DNA of 64,000 bases from a bacterium (GCA_021810905.1 JAJZQH010000007.1:1-64000); one strand, 5' to 3'. Numbered from the stretch's first letter, positions 41,463-50,743 are shown. The notes: generated by a model not told the origin, from the sequence alone. A program made the numbers and translations.

Positions 41463-41652
41463 CTGCACACCTCAAAGAGGGTCAAAAACATCCTCATTTA
41501 CCAACGATTATAATCTGCATATCCGAGGCCAGCGAAAGGATGGCTGAAAGGCATCTAACTCCGCGAAAAATGGCGATATAAAGCCAGACCTGTTGCCCCG
41601 GAGGGTACATATCGACTCATTTTTTCCAAAAACCGTCAAAGATCCGAAGCAC

Positions 41653-41692
41653 GAAAAAAAACCAACCCCCTTCGAAGACCGAAGGGGGTTGG
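41653..41692 (-). terminator. Rho-independent terminator of the tandem-repeat lipoprotein
   Basis: Stem CAACCCCCTTCG/CGAAGGGGGTTG (41663-41674/41680-41691) with loop AAGAC; on the minus strand it runs into TTTTTTT. It lies 24 nt past the stop at 41717. Confidence 0.95.
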
Positions 41693-41716
41693 GTCATACC
41701 TCTGTTTTCACTTCAA

Positions 41717-44700
41717 TCACTGCGGCGCGACGGCGCAGCAATCGGTCACAGCGCTGCCGTTGAAGGTCAAGCTGCCCCATCCAAACGTCGTGCCGAGAGT
41801 GGCGCATGCAGTGACGCAGTCCGTAGTCGGGTCATTGATGGGGATGCTCAGAGCAGCGCTCGCGTAGGCGCAGGTGAGCAGACCGCCACATCTGTTGGCG
41901 CCGCAGCAACCCGAGGAGCCATCGCAGCCTCCACCCTCCGTTCCAAACCCGACGTCATAACAGGTCATACCTGGCACGGGCGGAGCTGGCACACTACTCC
42001 AATCGATAGCGCAACTCGCATCGCAACCAGGAATTCCGTCGGCGCAACTCGGCGCTGGCGCACCGCAGTCAGCAGGGCAGTTGCTTGAATCTTCGATGCC
42101 GGGTTCGCAAATGGTGTCGCCGCAAGACTCTATGCAGTTCCCGTTAGGATCAGAGATGAGCGCGACCGGGCAACTGATGCCCAGAGGTACTACGTACTGC
42201 TGGTATGCGGCCAAGCAGCAATCGGGAGCCGGATCGGTGTAGGGGCCTATGAACCCGTCGCATGAAAGCGCTGGATCAAGGCCTGCCAGGAACGCGCTTG
42301 CTGCGGCACTTGTCGGAATCACGGGCAGGACATCGGCACACGTCGGTCCGCCGCCGCCGCCGCAGTCAGCAGGGCAGTTGCTTGAATCTTCGATGCCGGG
42401 TTCGCAAATGGTGTCGCCGCAAGACTCTATGCAGTTCCCGTTAGGATCGGAGATGAGCGCGACCGGGCAACTGATGCCCATAGGTACTACGAACTGCTGG
42501 TATGCGGCCAGGCAGCAATCGGGAGCCGGATCGGTGTAGGGGCCTATGTACCCGTCGCATGAAAGCGCTGGATCAAGGCCTGCCAGGAACGCGCTTGCTG
42601 CGGCACTTGTCGGAATCACGGACAGGACATCGGCACACGTCGGTCCGCCGCCGCCGCCGCAGTCAGCAGGGCAGTTGCTTGAATCTTCGATGCCGGGTTC
42701 GCAGATGGTGTCGCCGCAGGACTCTATGCAGTTCCCGTTAGGATCGGAGATGAGCGCGACCGGGCAACTGATGCCCATAGGTACTACGAACTGCTGGTAT
42801 GCGGCCAGGCAGCAATCGGGAGCCGGATCGGTGTAGGGGCCTATGTACCCGTCGCATGAAAGCGCTGGATTAAGGCGTGCCAGGAACGCGCTTGCTTCGG
42901 CACTTGTCGGAATCACGGGCAGGACATCGGCACACGTCGGTCCGCCACCGCCGCCGCAGTCATCCGGGCAGCTGTTGTCATTTTGTTCAGCCGAATCGCA
43001 GAAGCTGTCGTGGCAATAGCAGTCGTTGTTGCAGTTCTGGTAGGTTTCACCGGAACCAACGTCGCACGTGCTATCATAGTTGCAGCTTCCGCCGCAATCC
43101 TGCGGACAGGTCTGCGCTGTTTCGCCGTTATCGACATCGCAGTGATTATCGCCGCAATACGGCCCAGGCGGGAGACAGCAGTCGCTGGCTTGATCGCAGG
43201 TGGCCATGGGATTGCCTTGATAAAAGACCGACTGGCAAGCGGCATCGTTGCTCAGCCCGGAGAACCGCTGAGCCACATCGCAGCTATGGAGCTCATCGTT
43301 GCAACGCCGGGTCTGATCGCAGATAGGATCGCCTTGTGCATTGTGAGCCGTACAGGCATGGGCAGGCGCCGAATCCACCAGACCAAAACCGAGTTGGTAG
43401 CAGGTCAAATCAGATATCGAAATCGGCACCGTGAGGTTTGCTAATCCCGAACCTGGATCGCATGAGACCTCCATGGACGAACAATCCATCGAACAGGTTG
43501 CGTTGCTTTCATTCGCGTCGCAATTGCCATCGCCGCAGGAGCCTCCTCCGCCGCTACAGTCAATCGGACAATTCGTCGCATTTTCGTCCGGATCGCATCG
43601 CTGATTGCCGCAATTGGGCAATGATGAACCCTCAACGAAGCAACAGCTCCCGTCGCAGAATGATGACTGATCGCCGCTCGTATCCTTGCAATAGTTGTTG
43701 GCCCCGTCATCCGCGCTCGGGTCGCCGGTTCTCGGGTACATGTTGCACGGCATATTGTTCTCGCAGGTCGCCGGCGTACAGCCGTTTCCATAGCACGTCT
43801 GATCATCAATGATCGCCTGGAAGTTCGTCACGTTCGCGCCGCTCACGTCGCCATTGGCATCGACCAGGAGATCGCCCTCAATCGTGATGCCCTTGAAGGT
43901 AACTGCGGGATCAACGCCGTTATTCGCCGTGATATTTCCCGCCATCTTGAGCACGAAGTGCACGGAGCCATTGACCGCGGGATCGAGACTTATATTGAGG
44001 GTGCTCTGCCCGTCGCCCGAGAAAGTCCAGTTATCTACGAACTCGTTCTGGAGCATGAGATTGATCCAGAGTTTGAGCACCGGCACTTCAACAGTGCCCT
44101 CATGCGAGCAGGTGGCGGAGAGTTCGGGGACAAGATCCGAGCCGATATTGTAAATCCCCGTGCACTTGTACATGTCAAATCCATTGGTTTTTGGGCAATC
44201 CGCAGGGCAGTTGGTCGCATCCTCACCACTATTACATATTTGATTTCCACAGTAGGAGACAGAGGAACAGTCGGCTGGACAATTATATTCATTTTCACCA
44301 GCAAGCCCTTCACATTGACCATTGGGACACGTGGCGTGGCAATCGTTCGTGCAATTCTGAAAATTTTCGCCCATCTGATATTCACAAATCCCATTGCCGC
44401 AGGTCTCAGTCCCCACTGCCTTCAGCAATTGATTGATGGATGCAGCCGCCGGGGCAAGCGAGAACCCGCTGTCAAAGGAAGCGATGCCCAGGCCATTGAC
44501 GCCGGACTGGATCATCCATTGTCCCAAGGCGTACGACGCCGCAGTGGTGAGAGTCTCCGGGCTGACGACCTCAGTACCGCCGCCCCCGTCGCCCCCGTCG
44601 CCGCCGCCGACGTCGACCGGACCGCTCGGCGTTTCAACGCCGCCTGTCTGGTCCCCGGCAAATTGTCCGTCTATGTTGGCCGAACATCCCGAAACAAAGA

Positions 44701-44752
44701 TAAAGGCCGCAGCCAGCATGACCAGCATCCAGCTACAGTGTGTGATCTTCAT
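41717..44752 (-). CDS. Giant Cys-rich surface lipoprotein with three 99-residue tandem repeats
   Basis: A 1,011-residue protein; ATG 44752 follows GGAGGGG. The lipobox AFIFVSGC precedes a Gly/Asp-rich linker. Many motifs of the form CGDGxCDxxE-x-CPxDC recur (CGNGICEYQMGENFQNCTNDC, CGNQICNSGEDATNCPADC, CGDNHCDVDNGETAQTCPQDC). These are short disulfide- or metal-binding modules known from Myxococcota-like surface proteins. Three near-identical 99-residue blocks (CADVLPVIPTSA-ASAFLA, then DPALSCDGYIGPYTDPAPDCC, QQFVVPMGISCPVALISDPN) form the C-terminal third. The protein must be exported and oxidised. Function unknown; adhesion or predation-type surface roles are guesses. Confidence 0.85.
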   Translation of the reverse strand: MKITHCSWMLVMLAAAFIFVSGCSANIDGQFAGDQTGGVETPSGPVDVGGGDGGDGGGGTEVVSPETLTTAASYALGQWMIQSGVNGLGIASFDSGFSLAPAAASINQLLKAVGTETCGNGICEYQMGENFQNCTNDCHATCPNGQCEGLAGENEYNCPADCSSVSYCGNQICNSGEDATNCPADCPKTNGFDMYKCTGIYNIGSDLVPELSATCSHEGTVEVPVLKLWINLMLQNEFVDNWTFSGDGQSTLNISLDPAVNGSVHFVLKMAGNITANNGVDPAVTFKGITIEGDLLVDANGDVSGANVTNFQAIIDDQTCYGNGCTPATCENNMPCNMYPRTGDPSADDGANNYCKDTSGDQSSFCDGSCCFVEGSSLPNCGNQRCDPDENATNCPIDCSGGGGSCGDGNCDANESNATCSMDCSSMEVSCDPGSGLANLTVPISISDLTCYQLGFGLVDSAPAHACTAHNAQGDPICDQTRRCNDELHSCDVAQRFSGLSNDAACQSVFYQGNPMATCDQASDCCLPPGPYCGDNHCDVDNGETAQTCPQDCGGSCNYDSTCDVGSGETYQNCNNDCYCHDSFCDSAEQNDNSCPDDCGGGGGPTCADVLPVIPTSAEASAFLARLNPALSCDGYIGPYTDPAPDCCLAAYQQFVVPMGISCPVALISDPNGNCIESCGDTICEPGIEDSSNCPADCGGGGGPTCADVLSVIPTSAAASAFLAGLDPALSCDGYIGPYTDPAPDCCLAAYQQFVVPMGISCPVALISDPNGNCIESCGDTICEPGIEDSSNCPADCGGGGGPTCADVLPVIPTSAAASAFLAGLDPALSCDGFIGPYTDPAPDCCLAAYQQYVVPLGISCPVALISDPNGNCIESCGDTICEPGIEDSSNCPADCGAPAPSCADGIPGCDASCAIDWSSVPAPPVPGMTCYDVGFGTEGGGCDGSSGCCGANRCGGLLTCAYASAALSIPINDPTTDCVTACATLGTTFGWGSLTFNGSAVTDCCAVAPQ
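42064..42954. repeat. Three tandem 297-bp coding repeats
   Basis: The same sequence starts at 42064, 42361 and 42658, exactly 297 bp (99 codons) apart, with only scattered differences. Near-identity of the DNA suggests recent duplication or ongoing gene conversion, so the copy number may vary between strains. Confidence 0.95.
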
Positions 44753-45456
44753 AACCCCTCCAGATCCAATGAATATAATGAATATAATGATGAGTAAAAT
44801 CCCGATCTCTTTCTTCCCAGTGGCTTTAATAGCATATATCGTACCAGCTCTCACATTATACGATTCTCGACATAACGTATTGAAAAATAATAAAGTTTAT
44901 AGCTGAATCCTTGAGATCGGGTCCAGATATTTCGTTGGAAACATTGACAGTGCGTCAATAAATTGGCGATAACCGATAAAATAACCCCTTCAATTACAAA
45001 TTGTTGGAGTATTTTTTTCTCTTGTCTGGAATTGATAGACCAGAAATTTTTTAATTATTTGTTTTATAAGAAGAAAATGATGGGTAAAAAATGCTCCACG
45101 AAAAGGGTTAAAAGTGACGCACCTTTTTTACTCATTTTCGCTGACATCGGCAAAAATAAAATTTTCGACCTTTGTTCTGAGGTCAATTCAATCCGAAGTC
45201 TTCACGGAATTCTTCAGCAAGCGGATCATTTTTCAGGGCTCAGGGGGATCAGACCGGAAAGCCTCATTTGAAAAGGGTCGGGCTGGATTCCCGCTTACGG
45301 CACGCGGGAATGACAAGACGTGAAAATCGGGGTTTTTAGAAATGCCCATATTCACAGCAATATCCGTGAATTTCACGGGCGTCGCTCTGACATCATGAAT
45401 GCGCACGATCATGGATTATAAATTTTGAGAAAATCCGTCAAAGAGAGCTGCAAAGG
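44753..45456. other. AT-rich 700-bp gene-free stretch
   Basis: No plausible CDS is present. The side next to the lipoprotein gene contains AATATAATGAATATAATGATG repeats and should carry its promoter. The part 44880-45100 is markedly AT-rich compared with its neighbours. A dispersed repeat lies at 45281-45318. Confidence 0.6.
45281..45318. repeat. Dispersed hairpin (GGATTCCCGC/GCGGGAATGACA family)
   Basis: GCTGGATTCCCGCTTACGG is followed by CACGCGGGAATGACAAG; the stem is TTCCCGC/GCGGGAA. This family is widely scattered in proteobacterial genomes. Confidence 0.75.
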
Positions 45457-45966
45457 CTACCGCACCACAATACCCAGCGCCTTGATCTTCGCGTGCAGGG
45501 TGTTGCGGTTGATGCCGAGTGCGCGCGCGGCCTTCAACTGATTGCCGCCCGCCCATGCGAGGCAGATCTCGATGAGCGGCTTTTCCACCTGCGCGAGCAC
45601 GGCATCATATACTCCTTCCACGCCCACGTCCCCCAGACGTTCGAAGAAATGCGCGACCTTCTGCCGCACCGCCTCCTCCAGAGAGAGCGCTTCGAAGCTC
45701 GACTGTGCAAACGCCTCGCAGTCGCGCAGGTTGCGCGGCGGGAAGTGAGCGGCTTCGATGATATCGCCGGGCGCAGCGAGCGCAGCGTAATAGACGAGCT
45801 GGCGCATCTCGACCGGATCGTCCGTCCAGCGGCGCCGCCCAATCCATTCGCGCGCGCCCTTTGCGAACGATTTTTCCGGAAGGTCGAGGCGCTGACAGCA
45901 CTCGCGAAGAAGATCGTCGGCCTGCTTCAGCACCTCACGACGCTTGAGCCATTGGATGACGGCCAT
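45457..45966 (-). CDS. Fis-type HTH protein, resembling a sigma-54 activator lacking its ATPase core
   Basis: A 169-residue protein. The C-terminal ~45 residues (VEKPLIEICLAWAGGNQLKAARALGINRNTLHAKIKALGI) form a Fis-type helix-turn-helix, as at the end of NtrC-family activators. The part before it (FAKGAREWIGRRRWTDDPVEMRQLVYYAALAAPGDIIEAAHFP) resembles the four-helix C-terminal ATPase subdomain of those activators. No Walker motifs or receiver domain are present. It may be a truncated activator that now acts only by DNA binding. Its relation to the sigma-54-like promoter at 38066 is speculative. Confidence 0.8.
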   Translation of the reverse strand: MAVIQWLKRREVLKQADDLLRECCQRLDLPEKSFAKGAREWIGRRRWTDDPVEMRQLVYYAALAAPGDIIEAAHFPPRNLRDCEAFAQSSFEALSLEEAVRQKVAHFFERLGDVGVEGVYDAVLAQVEKPLIEICLAWAGGNQLKAARALGINRNTLHAKIKALGIVVR

Positions 45967-46038
45967 AGACTCGCTCGCTTAATCTTTGCTCACGGTCATT
46001 GCAAGGCTGAAGCGGATATGCAAGACAGCAAAATACCT

Positions 46039-46138
46039 TCCCCTCTCCCCTTGCGGGAGAGGGACAGGGAGAGGGGTAATGCACTTGCGGTGAACCTGGT
46101 TCCAATTGCTCCCCCTCTCCCCTCAAGGGAGAGGGGGA
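46039..46138. repeat. Two CTCCC/GGGAG hairpin repeats upstream of the radical SAM gene
   Basis: CCCCTCTCCCCTTGCGGGAGAGGG (46040-46063) and CCCCCTCTCCCCTCAAGGGAGAGGGGG (46111-46137) are both strong hairpins of the family seen at 8348 and 47674. They fill most of the gap between the Fis-type gene and the next start. Confidence 0.9.
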
Positions 46139-46178
46139 TGACAGCAATTTTTTTACCGAATCAGAGTTTGATAAAATC

Positions 46179-47636
46179 ATGTCCTGGAAACTCAAAAAAG
46201 GGCTGAAGGCTCTGCTCGCGCGCGAGCATGGCGCCGTGGTCAAGGACTGGGGCGGCAAGGCCTCCGTGGCGCTTCTCTATCCCAACACTTACCGCATCGG
46301 CATGGGAAACCTCGCGGTGCATTCCCTCTACCGCATGCTCAACTCGCGGCCCGGCATCGTCTGCGAGCGGGCGTTCCTTCCTGATAAGCGCGATATAGCC
46401 GAGCACGCGAGGAGCGATACTCCCATACTCTCCATCGAATCGCAGCGGCCGCTCTCCGAATTTGACTGGATCGCGATCAGCGTTTCATTTGAAAACGATT
46501 ACCTCAACATCCCCGGTATCTTCGAGATGTGCCGCATGCCCATTCACGCAGAGGGGCGCGGCAGCGAGATGCCGATAGTGATAGCAGGAGGCGCCGCGCC
46601 GACGCTCAATCCCCTGCCCCTCTCGCTCATCGCCGACGCCGTGGTCATGGGCGAGATGGAGGCGTATGTCTCCGATCTGATCCCGCTGATCGAATCGCAA
46701 TATGCTCGTCAGGATGTATTCGCCGCGCTCGATGAAATGAACGGGGTGCTGAGGCGCTCTGCAGGGTTTACGCCTCTGCCTGCGGCGCTCCGGCCACGAC
46801 ATGTGGCCGATCTCGATCCGATAAAGACACAGACTTCGATCTACGCACGCGACGCGGAATTCGGAGACATGCACCTCATCGAAGTGGAACGCGGATGCCC
46901 GCGCCGCTGCCTCTTTTGCGCAACGCCCGTCATATACGGCGCGCACAGGCGCCGCTCGGCCGCTGCGGTGATCGCGATGGTGGAAGACGGGATCGCGCAA
47001 CGCAGGCGCATGGGGCTCATCGGCGCGGACATCCTCTCGCATCCCAAGTTCGCCGAGATCGCGGAAGCGATACATTCGCGCGGCGCCACGTTCTCGCCCT
47101 CTTCGGTGCGCGCTGACGCGATCGACGAAGAACGGGCGCGGCTGCTCGCCGCGTCGGGCCACAAGTCGGTAGCACTCGGCGTAGAGGCCGGAAGCGAGCG
47201 GCTGAGAAAGACGCTCGCCAAAGGGCTCTCGGACGATCGCCTCCTCTCCTCCATCGCAACGCTCGCACGCGCTGGCGTTACGAGACTGCGCCTCTATTTT
47301 ATGATCGGCCTCCCGGACGAGACCGATGGCGACATTGCCTCGATAGCGGCGCTCGCATCCCGTGCGCGCGACGAGCTTCGCGCCGCGGCTCCCAGATCGA
47401 ACCGCGCCACTTCAGTCGATCTCACCGTGACTCCCTTTGTCCCCAAACCCTCGACGCCGTTCGCGGGAAAGCCGTTCGCCGGCGAGGCCGAACTCAAACG
47501 CAAAGTAAAGGAGCTCCGCCGCGCCATCGGAAAATCGAAGGGGATCTCGGCTAGATTCGATTCGATCAAGGATGCGCGCATCGAATGGCGTCTTGCGAAC
47601 GGCGGCGCCGACGCGATCGAAAGAGCGCTTGAATGA
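46179..47636 (+). CDS. Radical SAM protein with B12-binding-like N-terminal region
   Basis: A 485-residue protein. The N-terminal half (VALLYPNTYRIGMGNLAVHSLYRMLNSRP, IVIAGGAAPTLNPLPLSLIADAVVMGEMEAY) resembles cobalamin-binding-type domains that precede radical SAM enzymes. The cluster motif is CPRRCLFC (~240) in LIEVERGCPRRCLFCATPVIYG. The core continues with GVEAGSERLRKTLAKGLSDDRL and RLRLYFMIGLPDETDGDI. The C-terminus (TPFVPKPSTPFAGKPF) is typical of the TIGR03960-like family. Substrate unknown. The start at 46179 lacks a strong ribosome binding site. Confidence 0.88.
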   Translation: MSWKLKKGLKALLAREHGAVVKDWGGKASVALLYPNTYRIGMGNLAVHSLYRMLNSRPGIVCERAFLPDKRDIAEHARSDTPILSIESQRPLSEFDWIAISVSFENDYLNIPGIFEMCRMPIHAEGRGSEMPIVIAGGAAPTLNPLPLSLIADAVVMGEMEAYVSDLIPLIESQYARQDVFAALDEMNGVLRRSAGFTPLPAALRPRHVADLDPIKTQTSIYARDAEFGDMHLIEVERGCPRRCLFCATPVIYGAHRRRSAAAVIAMVEDGIAQRRRMGLIGADILSHPKFAEIAEAIHSRGATFSPSSVRADAIDEERARLLAASGHKSVALGVEAGSERLRKTLAKGLSDDRLLSSIATLARAGVTRLRLYFMIGLPDETDGDIASIAALASRARDELRAAAPRSNRATSVDLTVTPFVPKPSTPFAGKPFAGEAELKRKVKELRRAIGKSKGISARFDSIKDARIEWRLANGGADAIERALE

Positions 47637-47662
47637 AAGCTACCCGCGGCAAAAGCTGCGAC

Positions 47663-47731
47663 CACCCTCACCCTTCCCTCTCCCCTCAAGGGAGAGGGTG
47701 GCGGAAACCCCGCGGCAAGCCGCGGGGTATC
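47663..47731. repeat. Composite hairpin repeat, second copy
   Basis: The sequence CACCCTCACCCTTCCCTCTC, then CCTCAAGGGAGAGGGTG and the CCCCGCGGCAAGCCGCGGGG hairpin, repeats the order and spacing seen at 8335-8402. Here it is intergenic, 45 nt before the phosphodiesterase gene. Confidence 0.9.
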
Positions 47732-47775
47732 GTCAGATTGACGCGTGCGTGCGCCGATGATACAGGGCGCCCTTC

Positions 47776-49695
47776 ATGAGACGCATCCTTGCCATCGCGG
47801 TTTCGATTGCCGCCCTTCTCTCCGCAGCAGGCTACGCGGCCGCGGATCCCGGCAAGCGTGCGGCAATCAATGACGTCTACGTCATCCACTTCATCATCGA
47901 CGGCACAAACCTTGAGGCGTTCAATAAGGCAATGACCGACGGCAGAATGCCGACGATAAAAAAACATTTCATCGACAACGGCGCGTCGTTCACCAAAGCC
48001 ACTTCGCTCTTCCCCTCTACTTCGACGGACGTCTATCAGGCGTACGCCACCGGCCTCCTGCCGGGCCATTCTGGAATACCGCATCTGGAGCGCTTTGACC
48101 GCGACCATGAAAAGGTAATCGGCTATCTGACATCCAGCGGCTACGACATGGTCAACTCCGACCTGATAAACCTGCGCGCACTCATGAATCCGGACGCGGC
48201 GGAGCTCGAGCCGCCCACTACGTTGTTCGAGCTGCTGAAGGGGCATCCCACCGCGGCAGTATATTCTTCATTCTCAAGGGGTGCGGCCGAGCGGTTTCCG
48301 AAGATCGCTCCGATCGCGGCGCTGTGGTCGAGCTTCGTATCCGAGCGGCAGGAAAACGTAAACGTGCTCACACTCAAGCGCGTGCAGCAGCTCTTCAAAA
48401 GGCCAACCGAGCGCATTCCGCGCTACACTCTGGTGGGAATGCTCTCTACCGATCTCATGGGACACAAACACGGCCCTCAGAGCACGGAAGTTGCGGAGGT
48501 CCTGCAGGGTTTCGATCTCTTCATGCGCGATTTTCTTGCACTGCTTGAAAGACAGGGCATTGCGGGCAAGACCTATATCATCATCTCCGCTGATCACGGC
48601 ATGCACGATACTGGAAGGCTTTTTCATTTCACGGAGGAACTGGAAAAGGCGGGCATCGCCGTAAAACCGAGTGATCCCAGGGATCATGAATACACGCTCT
48701 ATTCCGCAAACCGCGGCGTGGTTTCGTCGCACATTTACGTGCGTCATGACGGAGGTTTCAAACCTCTTGACGATCCGGCGATTCTGCATCGCTTTCCCAC
48801 CGTGGCCGGCGGCTCGGTAGACCTGATCGAATTAATAAGAGGGCTGGACGCAACGGGCCTCGTGATCGTGCGAGCCGGTGAACGGAGGACCAGGATCTAC
48901 GACCGCGACGGCGATTGGGCTGATGTGGCGTGCTACACCGTGGAGCAAAGGGATTATTGCAGTTACGGAGCCGGAGGCGGCAGCGGCGACCCGCTTGGAT
49001 ATCGCTCGGATGCTGCGGCGGCGAAGCTGCTCGACGGCCAACCTCACTCGATTTTTGCGTGGCGTGACGCTACTGCAACGATGCCATATCCCGACGCGGT
49101 AATAGAACTCGCCCAGATCTTTCACGACGGCCGCGCCGGAGACCTATTCATCACGACCAGCGATCATTACGGCTTCAGGAAGGTGAAAGCGGGAAATCAC
49201 GGCGGGGCTCAGGAGGGCGACATGCGCGTCCCTCTGCTTATAGCCGGGCCATCAGTGCCGCACGGCGAATTCGGCACAGCCCGGCCCGTCGATCTATATC
49301 CGCTGGCGCTCGAATGGTTCGGTCTCTCGGCGCCAGCTGTGAACAACGACGGCATGAATCCGTTCCTTCATTATAAGGGTGACGATCCAAAGCTGCAGAG
49401 GCTTGCTCTGCTGGATCAGATGTTCGACGGAGGCGCGCCTCATCTGAAGCAGAGGGATTATGCCGGGCTCAAGCCCGTCGCTGCACGCGAGGTCGAGTTC
49501 CGCAGGGAACTCGTGCAGAAACTCGACGCGCTGCTCGCGCGGCTCAACGCGCAGAAGTCCTCAAAAAAAGCACCTCGCGTTGCTGACCCGGACTATCTGG
49601 ACGATCACATCGGAATCGTTGAGAGGACGCTTGACTGGGCGAAGCAGAGACTCGCGCGCATGGAGCTGATCGAATCGACGCTGCAGGGGAAATGA
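47776..49695 (+). CDS. Alkaline-phosphatase-superfamily phosphodiesterase (type I PDE/NPP-like), secreted
   Basis: A 639-residue protein with signal peptide MRRILAIAVSIAALLSAAGYAAA. Metal ligands of the superfamily appear in order: HFIIDGTN (first Asp), LFPSTSTDVYQAYATG (nucleophile Thr/Ser), DLMGHKHGPQS (Asp and His), SADHGMHDTG (Asp-His pair) and GNHGGAQEGDMRVPLLIAGP (last His). A second TSDHYGFRKVKAGNHGG block is consistent with the sulfatase/NPP fold. It would hydrolyse phosphodiesters or pyrophosphates in the periplasm. It is followed after 1 nt by a small membrane-protein gene. Confidence 0.9.
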   Translation: MRRILAIAVSIAALLSAAGYAAADPGKRAAINDVYVIHFIIDGTNLEAFNKAMTDGRMPTIKKHFIDNGASFTKATSLFPSTSTDVYQAYATGLLPGHSGIPHLERFDRDHEKVIGYLTSSGYDMVNSDLINLRALMNPDAAELEPPTTLFELLKGHPTAAVYSSFSRGAAERFPKIAPIAALWSSFVSERQENVNVLTLKRVQQLFKRPTERIPRYTLVGMLSTDLMGHKHGPQSTEVAEVLQGFDLFMRDFLALLERQGIAGKTYIIISADHGMHDTGRLFHFTEELEKAGIAVKPSDPRDHEYTLYSANRGVVSSHIYVRHDGGFKPLDDPAILHRFPTVAGGSVDLIELIRGLDATGLVIVRAGERRTRIYDRDGDWADVACYTVEQRDYCSYGAGGGSGDPLGYRSDAAAAKLLDGQPHSIFAWRDATATMPYPDAVIELAQIFHDGRAGDLFITTSDHYGFRKVKAGNHGGAQEGDMRVPLLIAGPSVPHGEFGTARPVDLYPLALEWFGLSAPAVNNDGMNPFLHYKGDDPKLQRLALLDQMFDGGAPHLKQRDYAGLKPVAAREVEFRRELVQKLDALLARLNAQKSSKKAPRVADPDYLDDHIGIVERTLDWAKQRLARMELIESTLQGK

Positions 49696-49696
49696 A

Positions 49697-50140
49697 ATGA
49701 TCAAATTCTTCTTCAACCGCTTCAGCCGGATGGTCCTGGCGATGGAGATCGCGGGTGCGGCTTTCCTGATAGCCGCTGCGTTGCGCATCTTCCCGAGCAG
49801 CAAATCGGCGGCGCTGGCCATCCTCTTTTCGATCGTCACGGCGCTTTACGCCTTCATCCGTTATTGCGCGAGCGCAAGATGGTACAAGGGGACGCCTCGC
49901 TATTTTGGAATCGAGCTCCAGTTCCAAAAGGCGCTCGTGCCCACGAGCTACATCATGGCGATATCGCTTGCGTGGTTCTCTCTCTCGCCCTCGGCGTTCC
50001 CACTCGCCATCGCGGCCTTGCTGCTCGCTGTTGTCGCTCACGTCAATGTCATCCTCATCTATCTGCGCAGTCGGGATCGCGATCCGATACCGGTAAATTT
50101 TTATTCGAGCGGCGAATTTCTGAATGCGACTCATCAATAA
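49697..50140 (+). CDS. Four-helix membrane protein, unknown function
   Basis: A 147-residue protein with hydrophobic segments MVLAMEIAGAAFLIAAALRIF, AALAILFSIVTALYAFIRYC, YIMAISLAWFSLSPSAFPL and AIAALLLAVVAHVNVILIYL. The start directly follows the stop of the phosphodiesterase gene, so the two are probably co-translated. The tail RSRDRDPIPVNFYSSGEF is hydrophilic. No family recognised; it may anchor or assist the exported enzyme. Confidence 0.75.
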   Translation: MIKFFFNRFSRMVLAMEIAGAAFLIAAALRIFPSSKSAALAILFSIVTALYAFIRYCASARWYKGTPRYFGIELQFQKALVPTSYIMAISLAWFSLSPSAFPLAIAALLLAVVAHVNVILIYLRSRDRDPIPVNFYSSGEFLNATHQ

Positions 50141-50184
50141 AAAGGCCTCTAGACATCCATCTCGCGTACTGTTACTTTTTGACC

Positions 50185-50325
50185 ATGCCTACATGGAGCG
50201 AATTCGCAGCGAATTTCGGGCTCAAGGAAGCACTCCTGCTCTTCTTCATAGTGGCCGTCATCGTGGTGGCGCGTGAGGAGAAGCGCATATTCCGGAGGGG
50301 GAAGAATGAAAAGCCGACACTCTGA
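50185..50325 (+). CDS. Single-pass membrane micro-protein
   Basis: A 46-residue product starting MPTWSEFAANFGLKEALLLFFIVAVIVVAREEKRIFRRG: one transmembrane helix with a basic cytoplasmic tail. The ribosome binding site is weak. Its end overlaps the next gene by 20 nt, and the codons of the overlap make good sense in both frames. Moderate confidence because of the small size. Confidence 0.5.
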   Translation: MPTWSEFAANFGLKEALLLFFIVAVIVVAREEKRIFRRGKNEKPTL

Positions 50326-50728
50326 ATGCAGTTGCAAAGAATGCGGGCCGGACATCGAAGAGACAAAGGGACACATACTCGCGGCAGGAAGGGAGCTGAT
50401 GCTTGCGGCGCAGGGCGCACTCCGCTTTTGCAGCGAATACGCCGCTGTGACGGCTTCGCCTCCCACCCGAATCCAGCTCATGAACTTCTTCGGCAAGGCG
50501 ATGGCCGTGGCTGACGAGCTCTCCCGAGGCCTCGCGTCCGCCGCATCCGTCACCCAGAAGGCTCATAACGTCGCCGCGCCGTTCTTCGAAGCGGTCGGCA
50601 AGGAGATGAGGGTTTCGGAGCGCATGGCTCACAGGCATACAAAAGCGAAGAAACCCGCGAAGGCCGGAAGAAAAGCCGCTGCCCGCAGGAAATCGGCCGC
50701 AGCCGGACGTTCTGCCCGCCGGTCTTAA
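50306..50728 (+). CDS. Ala/Lys-tailed helical protein upstream of phaR (phasin-like?)
   Basis: A 140-residue protein; ATG 50306 follows GGAGGGGG. A short Cys-containing start (SECSCKECGPDIEETKG) is followed by a helix-rich core (GRELMLAAQGALRFCSEY, QLMNFFGKAMAVADELSRGLA) and a C-terminal tail KKPAKAGRKAAARRKSAAAGRS. This histone-like Lys/Ala tail is seen on PhaF-type phasins that link polyester granules to DNA. With phaR 15 nt downstream, a granule role is plausible but unproven. No polyester synthase is in the window. Confidence 0.65.
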   Translation: MKSRHSECSCKECGPDIEETKGHILAAGRELMLAAQGALRFCSEYAAVTASPPTRIQLMNFFGKAMAVADELSRGLASAASVTQKAHNVAAPFFEAVGKEMRVSERMAHRHTKAKKPAKAGRKAAARRKSAAAGRSARRS

Positions 50729-50743
50729 GAAAATGGAGGACGC

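Noticed and set aside
42064-42954. CRISPR-like regular repeat
   Set aside because: The period is 297 bp with no spacers; the repeats are coding, and there are no cas genes.
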